From positions 241,706-266,851 of the forward strand of contig NW_003116448.1 of the NCBI RefSeq assembly GCF_000003605.2: a stretch of DNA of 25,146 bases. The letters run 5' to 3'. This document shows positions 24,301 to 25,146 of this stretch, in pieces (the first letter of the stretch is position 1; each line of letters opens with the position of its first letter). Source of the DNA: Saccoglossus kowalevskii (Eukaryota; Hemichordata; Enteropneusta; Harrimaniidae). The position numbers and the translations under genes are program-made. Below the pieces are notes generated by a model. It saw only the letters and a list, made by a program, of their open reading frames with translations, was not told where the DNA came from and did no database searches.

Positions 24301-25134
24301 ATGTGTAGCTATTAAGCTTTTGTCATTTGCATCTTATGTGATTTTCATTCAATCAACAACTTACCAGTGTTAGTTCCTCCAGTAAGCACCCAGGCACCTG
24401 TGGTTTTGGCAGCTTTCTGTAATCCCTTGCTGAAAACTCTTTTCAACTTTGGTTGAAGGTCAAAGTCTTGAATTCCACCATGGATTGATATTACTAACTT
24501 GGGTAGTTCCAATTTCCATTCTTCACGAAGTAGTTCCAACATAGATTCTGGTGGTGTGTCATGTGACAGTCGTATATACTAAGAAATGGAACATGATATC
24601 AAAATATTTCATCGCAATGCAGTGTATATATACAAATAAAAACATAATACATAATGCCACGATTGTTTTTACTGGTACACGTACAATGTATCATTCAGTG
24701 AAGATACAATTTTCAATGTTAGCACTTCCAGGTTTACCCGGTATATGCACTGTGGTAAAAATGATTAATATGGTGAATTTTCGGTCAATATTCAGTTTAT
24801 ACAAAAAAAATAATGGCTGAGACCTGGCTCTGAAATGGCTGAAATGTTTAATTTTGATGAATGTTTTTGTTACGCACTGTATCGGTAACACTTTTGCGTC
24901 CAGTGTAAACAAAAGAAAATGTATCAATATGACATCAATAATCTTGAACACAACTTCGCTGTTACCTGTGCCTTATTGGCTTGTCCAGATCCTTTGAATT
25001 CAAGTAAGCCATATGAATCAGTTGGTGACACTACAGTGTGTTTCTCTGGAGACCACTTTTCAGTAGCTGATGACTTGAGGTGTGTCGTTTGTGTCAGATG
25101 AGCATGACTCGCAAACAGCTTGCCACATCCACAT
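188..25134 (-). CDS. TRPM: TRPM-family cation channel, N-terminal half (13 exons, partial at both ends)
   Basis: Thirteen exons on the minus strand join in frame: 25134-24966, 24578-24365, 12064-11940, 11523-11352, 11193-11019, 10674-10551, 8885-8712, 8022-7888, 7377-7330, 4996-4856, 3144-2879, 1823-1595, 343-188. Every intron has GT and AG ends, and the phases match at all twelve junctions, giving 709 codons with no stop. The product matches the cytosolic TRPM homology region from memory of the family: [81 protein letters not shown] and [14 protein letters not shown] proteins are tetrameric, Ca/Mg-permeable channels of the plasma membrane or vesicles, and this region forms the cytosolic ligand-sensing skirt. 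The stretch [21 protein letters not shown] and the following KEELQLMPQ look most like TRPM6/7, but the clade within TRPM1/3/6/7 is my inference. The start codon, channel, TRP helix and any kinase domain are outside the window. Confidence 0.96.
344..1594 (-). other. TRPM intron 12
   Basis: This 1251-bp intron contains an inverted pair of diverged repeat copies (about 425-512 and 679-785), A-rich runs near 1425 and 1494, and two TACATGTA sites (639-646, 1558-1565). The open frames in it match nothing I recognise and lack coding character. Confidence 0.85.
425..785. repeat. Inverted pair of diverged repeat copies
   Basis: The stretch at about 425-512 on the plus strand resembles the reverse complement of about 679-785. 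Both share TGTCAGA, then TGGG, TATTT, GC..GC..GCT.CC and AAAATGAGGTG(A/G)AT in the same order. The copies are diverged by indels and point changes, with about 165 bp between them. This could be the two arms of an old foldback element or two chance insertions of one dispersed family. Confidence 0.55.
1595..1823 (-). CDS. TRPM: TRPM exon 12
   Basis: This exon encodes residues 581-657. The acceptor is CTTGATCAG/TGAGTTC and the donor AAG/GTAGGA. It reads [40 protein letters not shown], and then [17 protein letters not shown]. The [14 protein letters not shown] and DMWMG-x-L-x-MRKN motifs place it in the pre-S1 part of a TRPM channel. The usual Arg in DMWMGR is Gly here. Confidence 0.96.
1824..2878 (-). 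other. TRPM intron 11
   Basis: This 1055-bp intron is mostly dispersed-repeat copy R1 (about 1968-2640) with AT-rich flanks. I see no exon-like frame in it. Confidence 0.85.
1968..2640 (+). repeat. Dispersed repeat family, copy R1
   Basis: It opens with GGCTTAGAAAGAAATTC and GTGTGCTGA, a head shared with 5060 and 23450. The body carries modules with ATGCAAATTAGG, GGTAATTAATATGCACA, ATAAGGTCTGTG, CCCAGAGCACCTAT, and a GTACCAAG...TGGTTCTTGAGA string. The same modules recur at 5035-5800, 6225-6600, 14100-14400 and 23435-23755, always on the plus strand. No ORF or terminal repeat could be defined. Confidence 0.65.
2879..3144 (-). CDS. TRPM: TRPM exon 11 ([14 protein letters not shown] helix region)
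   Basis: This exon encodes residues 493-580 and ends in phase 2. The acceptor is TTTAAACAG/AAAACTG and the donor AG/GTATGC. It reads [20 protein letters not shown], then [40 protein letters not shown] and YKAMA. An internal ATG at 3123 is in frame but is not a start, because the frame is open through the acceptor and matches exon 10. The linker before PFHELM is short (about 30 residues from YQN) compared with vertebrate TRPM7. Confidence 0.95.
3145..4855 (-). other. TRPM intron 10
   Basis: This 1711-bp intron has no array or recognisable element. A short plus-strand frame around 3361-3597 lacks a good start and matches nothing. TACCGGTA occurs at 3924-3931. The string ACTGTCTTCGTACA near 3560 recurs near 6010, possibly a shared repeat fragment. 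Confidence 0.8.
4856..4996 (-). CDS. TRPM: TRPM exon 10
   Basis: This exon encodes residues 446-492 (47 codons). The acceptor is TTTTTCTGTAG/AATAATC and the donor AGG/GTAAGC. It reads [20 protein letters not shown], then [13 protein letters not shown]. It aligns with the LIDIGLVIEYLMGGAYR and YTRKRFR segment. It is in phase 0 at both ends. It ends near TPLR, where vertebrate members continue into a long basic linker. Confidence 0.95.
5035..5800 (+). repeat. Dispersed repeat family, copy R2 (internally modular)
   Basis: It begins with the shared head (CTTAGAAAGAAGTTCGATGTGCTG near 5064) and contains at least three imperfect modules. Each includes GCAAATTA.GTAAT, a GATTTTAA or GATTTAAA string, AGGTCTGTGCATTG, GAGCATCTATGTACCAAG and TTTCATTGAAAT. 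Modules repeat at roughly 170-225 bp. Confidence 0.65.
6225..6600 (+). repeat. Dispersed repeat family, copy R3
   Basis: Two tandem modules start at ATGCAAATTAG (6268 and 6443, offset 175 bp). Each continues with TAATTAATAT, GATTTTAA(T/C)CCAAAA, GTGCATT, GCATCT, ATCAAGTTTCATC and a GGTTCTT.AGATAT string. The copy ends in a GACAGACACACAGACACA tail at about 6573-6592. Confidence 0.7.
7330..7377 (-). CDS. TRPM: TRPM exon 9 (48-bp microexon-like)
   Basis: This short exon encodes residues 430-445 (16 codons). The acceptor is TCAATTGCAG/GTTGATT and the donor AAG/GTAAGG. It reads [16 protein letters not shown], matching the family's LFHLVRDVKKG block. It is in phase 0 at both ends, so skipping it would keep the frame. 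Confidence 0.93.
7378..7887 (-). other. TRPM intron 8
   Basis: This 510-bp AT-rich intron contains one TACATGTA site (7796-7803). A short plus-strand frame at 7427-7636 has low-complexity, lysine- and asparagine-rich content and no homology that I recognise. Confidence 0.85.
7888..8022 (-). CDS. TRPM: TRPM exon 8
   Basis: This exon encodes residues 385-429 (45 whole codons). The acceptor is TCCTTGCAG/GAAGGA and the donor ATC/GTGAGT. It reads [20 protein letters not shown], then [20 protein letters not shown] and DLYNI. It aligns with the conserved LEQAMLDAL...DRV-x-FVKLLIENGV...FLT-x-x-RLEELYN segment. Confidence 0.95.
8023..8711 (-). other. TRPM intron 7
   Basis: This 689-bp intron contains a compound microsatellite (8383-8410) and AT-rich runs (8440-8520). 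I see no exon-like segment. Confidence 0.85.
8383..8410. repeat. Compound microsatellite C13-T-(CA)7
   Basis: A run of 13 C is followed by T and seven CA dinucleotides. Homopolymer length here is prone to both polymorphism and assembly error. Confidence 0.95.
8712..8885 (-). CDS. TRPM: TRPM exon 7
   Basis: This exon encodes residues 327-384 (58 whole codons). The acceptor is TTTGATAG/ATTACTG and the donor CCT/GTAAGA. It reads [40 protein letters not shown], then [18 protein letters not shown]. The ITVFRM, DIDLAILTALLK, NAS-x-x-DQL and LAW-x-R-x-DIA motifs are characteristic of the family. Confidence 0.95.
8886..10550 (-). other. TRPM intron 6
   Basis: This 1665-bp intron contains one copy of a dispersed repeat (about 9035-9225) whose inverted relative lies at 17630-17800. 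It also has TACCGGTA at 10286-10293. No exon-like frame is convincing; the plus-strand frame at 9746-9961 matches nothing I know. Confidence 0.85.
9035..9225 (+). repeat. Dispersed repeat, copy inverted relative to 17630-17800
   Basis: It shares with the reverse complement of 17630-17800, in order: TCAATATTT.TGGAAATGA, CAGACAAAATTT, TTCAGTT..TTACTCAAAA, TATTTTTGT, CCAATCTT, AAAGTGCAGACTATAAA and GTGAAAAG.TTAAC. By eye about three-quarters of aligned bases agree. The element type is unknown. Confidence 0.75.
10551..10674 (-). CDS. TRPM: TRPM exon 6
   Basis: This exon encodes residues 285-326. The acceptor is TGTATCTAG/AACAATG and the donor CTG/GTAAGT. It reads [19 protein letters not shown], then [20 protein letters not shown]. 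It aligns with the family segment [13 protein letters not shown]...LF..LMECMKKKEL. The acidic or glycine stretch that follows K-Y-S/T-EEGG in vertebrates is shorter here. Confidence 0.93.
10675..11018 (-). other. TRPM intron 5
   Basis: This 344-bp intron carries the decayed duplicate of the exon 5 end (about 10880-10970) and a T-rich run around 10970-10992. Confidence 0.9.
10880..10970 (-). pseudogene. Decayed duplicate of TRPM exon 5 3' end with its donor region
   Basis: On the plus strand, TAAACTCAT (10893), GCATATTTATGTACAA (10927) and AGCTCTACCA (10958) recur in the same order at 10996, 11031 and 11063, offsets of 103-105 bp. The second set is the 3' end of exon 5 plus its donor intron sequence. 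Read on the minus strand, the copy keeps the GTACATAAATATGCA string that encodes VHKYA, but a TGA occurs in the aligned frame after GGT AGA GCT. The donor GTAAGT has become GTTGGG. It is most simply a dead tandem partial exon duplication. Confidence 0.75.
11019..11193 (-). CDS. TRPM: TRPM exon 5 ([11 protein letters not shown] motif)
   Basis: This exon encodes residues 227-284. The acceptor is TTGTTATAG/GTAGTC and the donor GATGG/GTAAGTG (phase 2). It reads [20 protein letters not shown], then [20 protein letters not shown] and VHKYAGDDG. This is the EGGPN and V-V-C-D/E-G-S/T-G-R-A segment of the homology region. A decayed partial copy of its 3' end lies about 104 bp further downstream in the gene (see 10880-10970). 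Confidence 0.95.
11352..11523 (-). CDS. TRPM: TRPM exon 4
   Basis: This exon encodes residues 170-226. The acceptor is TTTTTGCAG/GCTGTA and the donor TCTC/GTGAGT (phase 1). It reads [39 protein letters not shown] and [15 protein letters not shown]. The HxHF-hydrophobic-D-x-GT-x-x-YGAE block is strongly conserved in TRPM channels. Confidence 0.95.
11524..11939 (-). other. TRPM intron 3
   Basis: This 416-bp intron shows open frames on both strands around 11517-11820 that do not resemble a known protein. I see no structured element in it. Confidence 0.85.
11940..12064 (-). CDS. TRPM: TRPM exon 3
   Basis: This exon encodes residues 128-169. The acceptor is ACACATAG/GTGTC and the donor GAT/GTAAGT. 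Joined to the G left by exon 2 it reads [12 protein letters not shown], then [20 protein letters not shown], ending in RD. The HVGD and IGIAPWG motifs are family hallmarks. A 124-bp or 126-bp exon would break the frame, so the boundaries are well fixed. Confidence 0.95.
13638..13656. other. Short perfect hairpin
   Basis: ATGGGTTG is followed by GAA and CAACCCAT, an 8-bp stem with a 3-nt loop. No following T-run or gene context gives it a role. Confidence 0.5.
14100..14400 (+). repeat. Dispersed repeat family, copy R4 (diverged)
   Basis: It carries GCATGCAAATTAGCTA, ATGTACCGTACCAAGTTTCAATAAA and AATTATGTAAAG, then GTTAATTAATATGCACAG and a terminal ATCAGATAACCCAAAACACC. It is more diverged than the other copies and ends within 50 bp of the 33-bp array. 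Confidence 0.55.
14447..15645. repeat. Minisatellite, 33-bp unit, about 36 copies
   Basis: The consensus unit has CTACAGCTGTATTCATATGC followed by AGATTGTAAATTG. Most copies are 33 bp; several near the left end are 32 bp (one A fewer in GTAAAT). Variants include GAGTGTAATTAC, GATTGTAAATTTC, GAATGTAAACAGC and CAGTTG for CAGCTG. Each full unit holds a 10-bp palindrome TACAGCTGTA and two E-box hexamers, CAGCTG and CATATG, with 4 bp between them. Because 33 is divisible by 3, two plus frames and one minus frame stay open for 200 codons or more. These are by-products of the period and not genes. Confidence 0.97.
15753..15767. repeat. Short TG microsatellite
   Basis: About seven TG dinucleotides occur just right of the 33-bp array. 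Confidence 0.9.
16603..16777. repeat. Perfect 22-bp inverted repeat with 131-bp spacer
   Basis: TGGTGATTGCTAACTTTCCA plus GA (16603-16624) is the exact reverse complement of 16756-16777 (TCTGGAAAGTTAGCAATCAC plus CA). The spacer contains T-rich tracts. Immediately around the right arm there is an imperfect direct repeat: AGCGACCTGATGGCTCTG (16742-16759) and AGCAACCTGACGGTTCTG (16780-16797). Confidence 0.9.
17251..17266. repeat. Orphan fragment matching the 33-bp unit
   Basis: TAAATTGTTACAGCTG is identical to part of a unit variant in the array (for example at 15179-15194), but stands alone about 1.6 kb away. Confidence 0.5.
17630..17810 (-). repeat. Dispersed repeat, inverted relative of 9035-9225
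   Basis: On the minus strand it shows the same ordered blocks as 9035-9225, including AAGTGCAGACTATAAA and GTGAAAAGGTTAAC. Similarity fades beyond about 17810. The two copies are about 8.5 kb apart in opposite orientation. Confidence 0.75.
19530..19600. repeat. Dispersed fragment shared with 23125-23200
   Basis: Both places contain ATGACATTT, ATTCTTG, AATTGTCTGGTGAC and, after a T-rich tract, TTTTCATTTC or TATTTTCAG-like sequence in the same order. The second copy lies just right of the 83-bp array. Confidence 0.55.
19715..19785. repeat. Diverged repeat, related to 20043-20115
   Basis: It shares TGA..GGC.GGTCACACC, ACTCT, G.T.GA.AAATT.G.A.AAA and TT.TGTCCTAC with 20043-20115 in the same order and orientation, about 330 bp apart. 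Confidence 0.6.
19944..19985. promoter_or_regulatory. CACGTG, full CRE palindrome and inverted CCAAT cluster
   Basis: CACGTG (19944-19949) is followed by TGACGTCA (19974-19981), which overlaps ATTGG (19981-19985, CCAAT on the minus strand). A CRE beside a CCAAT box is a common promoter or enhancer arrangement. There is no transcript evidence here, and function is only a possibility. Confidence 0.25.
20043..20115. repeat. Diverged repeat, related to 19715-19785
   Basis: This is the second member of the pair described at 19715-19785, with GGGCTGGTCACACCTGTACT and TTCTGTCCTACC as its clearest shared strings. Confidence 0.6.
20930..21396 (+). mobile_element. Hairpin-ended dispersed element with about 3 internal modules (non-coding)
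   Basis: Three modules begin with TCAAAGCA (20956, 21120, 21269) and share CTTG..(T/A)TTT..AAGAA.T.AAAAA. The right end has GACACGGACGACAGACGTCG and ACGG, then an 8-bp inverted repeat TAAGCTCC (21362-21369) / GGAGCTTA (21389-21396) followed by an A-run. Ends of this style (GACGGACGAC then an AGCT hairpin and A-run) are, as I recall, widespread in repeats of marine invertebrates. It encodes nothing, so it would be a non-autonomous element; the class is not determined. Confidence 0.6.
21670..23075. repeat. Minisatellite, 83-bp unit, 17 copies
   Basis: Units start (C/T)(C/A)(A/G)ATTTGA(A/T)ATATACATA at 21682, 21765, 21847, 21930, 22013, 22096, 22178, 22261, 22344, 22427, 22507, 22590, 22673, 22756, 22839, 22922 and 23005. 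Each continues with GTACCAC.ACTCAACAAGCAT, C(T/C)AAGAAATGAAACACCT and AATACCAATTAACAGTGCCC. Two units are 82 bp (CAGGCCC) and one is 80 bp (CTCAAGC). Minus-strand frames across it with repeated [10 protein letters not shown] peptides are artefacts of the array; the period is not a multiple of three. Confidence 0.97.
23125..23200. repeat. Dispersed fragment shared with 19530-19600
   Basis: This is the second copy, with ATGACATTTCAAATTCTTG and AACAATTGTCTGGTGACC. It abuts the right edge of the 83-bp array. Confidence 0.55.
23435..23755 (+). repeat. Dispersed repeat family, copy R5
   Basis: The head AAAGCTTAGAAAGAACTC is followed by TATGTAAATTAGGTAATTAA, TATGCATGGATTTTACCCAA, TCAGGTCTGCGCATTAGCCC, CACCAAGTTTCATCAAAAAC and GTTCTTGAGATATCAGTAGA, then a CAGACGAACACAAACATGTA tail. 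This is the cleanest single-module copy and shows head and tail together. Confidence 0.7.
24365..24578 (-). CDS. TRPM: TRPM exon 2 (MHR1 core)
   Basis: This exon encodes residues 57-127. The acceptor is TTTCTTAG/TATATAC and the donor is ACTG/GTAAG-type (GTAA at 24364-24361), leaving phase 1. It starts [20 protein letters not shown] and contains [15 protein letters not shown] and [12 protein letters not shown], the most conserved signature of the TRPM N terminus. The last codon is split with exon 3 across the 12.3-kb intron. Confidence 0.96.
24579..24965 (-). other. TRPM intron 1 of those visible
   Basis: This 387-bp intron has open frames on both strands (24551-24820 and 24691-24951) that are AT-rich and match nothing. 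AATGGCTGA occurs twice near 24812 and 24835. Confidence 0.85.
24966..25134 (-). CDS. TRPM: TRPM exon 1 of those visible (Cys-rich N terminus)
   Basis: This exon encodes residues 1-56 of the visible product. The acceptor is TTTTCCAG just above 25134 and the donor is CAG/GTAAC below 24966. It begins with one base of a split codon, so at least one more coding exon lies beyond the right edge. It reads [13 protein letters not shown], then [20 protein letters not shown] and [11 protein letters not shown]. In family members the corresponding segment has the same CxCG start, the W-S-x-x-K-H-T motif and the SPTD-x-YG motif. Confidence 0.92.
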
Positions 25135-25146
25135 CTGGAAAAAAAA

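Larger units (their letters stand above)
12065..24364 (-). other. TRPM intron 2 (12.3 kb), repeat-rich
   Basis: This intron separates exons 2 and 3 and is about half the window. It contains repeat R4 (14100-14400), the 33-bp array (14447-15645), an inverted repeat (16603-16777), a dispersed copy at 17630-17800, related blocks at 19715-19785 and 20043-20115, a hairpin-ended element (20930-21396), the 83-bp array (21670-23075) and repeat R5 (23435-23755). Stretches 12065-14100, 15770-16600, 17810-19680 and 23760-24364 show no recognisable gene or element beyond isolated palindromes. No nested gene was found on either strand. Confidence 0.9.

Noticed and set aside
1-25146. Bacterial or phage-type systems, CRISPR arrays, tRNA or rRNA genes
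   Set aside because: No spacer-like regular arrays with variable spacers, no T-loop GTTCGA-type tRNA signatures in a cloverleaf context and no rRNA-like segments were seen. The tandem arrays have near-identical whole units, unlike CRISPR.

Overview
The window is eukaryotic and almost certainly comes from an invertebrate animal. It is AT-rich and has no dense ORFs. It carries one multi-exon gene on the minus strand with consensus GT-AG introns and long polypyrimidine acceptors, surrounded by dispersed and tandem repeats. The many TACATGTA and TACCGGTA palindromes and the styles of dispersed repeat suggest a marine invertebrate (lophotrochozoan, hemichordate or cephalochordate type), but I cannot name the species or phylum from the sequence.

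The gene is the cytosolic N-terminal half of a TRPM cation channel (TRPM1/3/6/7 group), read from about 25134 down to 188. Thirteen coding exons splice in frame through every junction and give 709 complete codons (2128 bp). They cover the TRPM homology region from a Cys-rich start (CGCG near 25130) to the segment just before the first transmembrane helix. The initiator exon lies beyond the right edge. The channel domain, the TRP helix and any C-terminal kinase or coiled coil lie beyond the left edge. I see no other convincing gene on either strand.

Layout, left to right: exon 13 (188-343); intron with an inverted pair of repeats; exon 12 (1595-1823); intron with dispersed-repeat copy R1; exon 11 (2879-3144); a plain intron; exon 10 (4856-4996); intron with R2 and R3; exons 9, 8 and 7 (7330-7377, 7888-8022, 8712-8885); exon 6 (10551-10674); a decayed copy of the end of exon 5 (about 10880-10970); exons 5, 4 and 3 (11019-11193, 11352-11523, 11940-12064). 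A 12.3-kb intron (12065-24364) follows, then exons 2 and 1 (24365-24578, 24966-25134).

The 12.3-kb intron holds most of the unusual structure: a 1.2-kb array of about 36 copies of a 33-bp unit (14447-15645), a 1.4-kb array of 17 copies of an 83-bp unit (21670-23075), a perfect 22-bp inverted repeat, a hairpin-ended dispersed element (about 20930-21396) and several old repeat copies. The 33-bp unit carries two E-box hexamers (CAGCTG and CATATG) one helical turn apart. Both arrays show higher-order blocks.

I found no operon, CRISPR array, tRNA, rRNA or obviously novel protein system. The most interesting leads are the paired E-box array, the decayed exon duplicate and the strong excess of two palindromic octamers.
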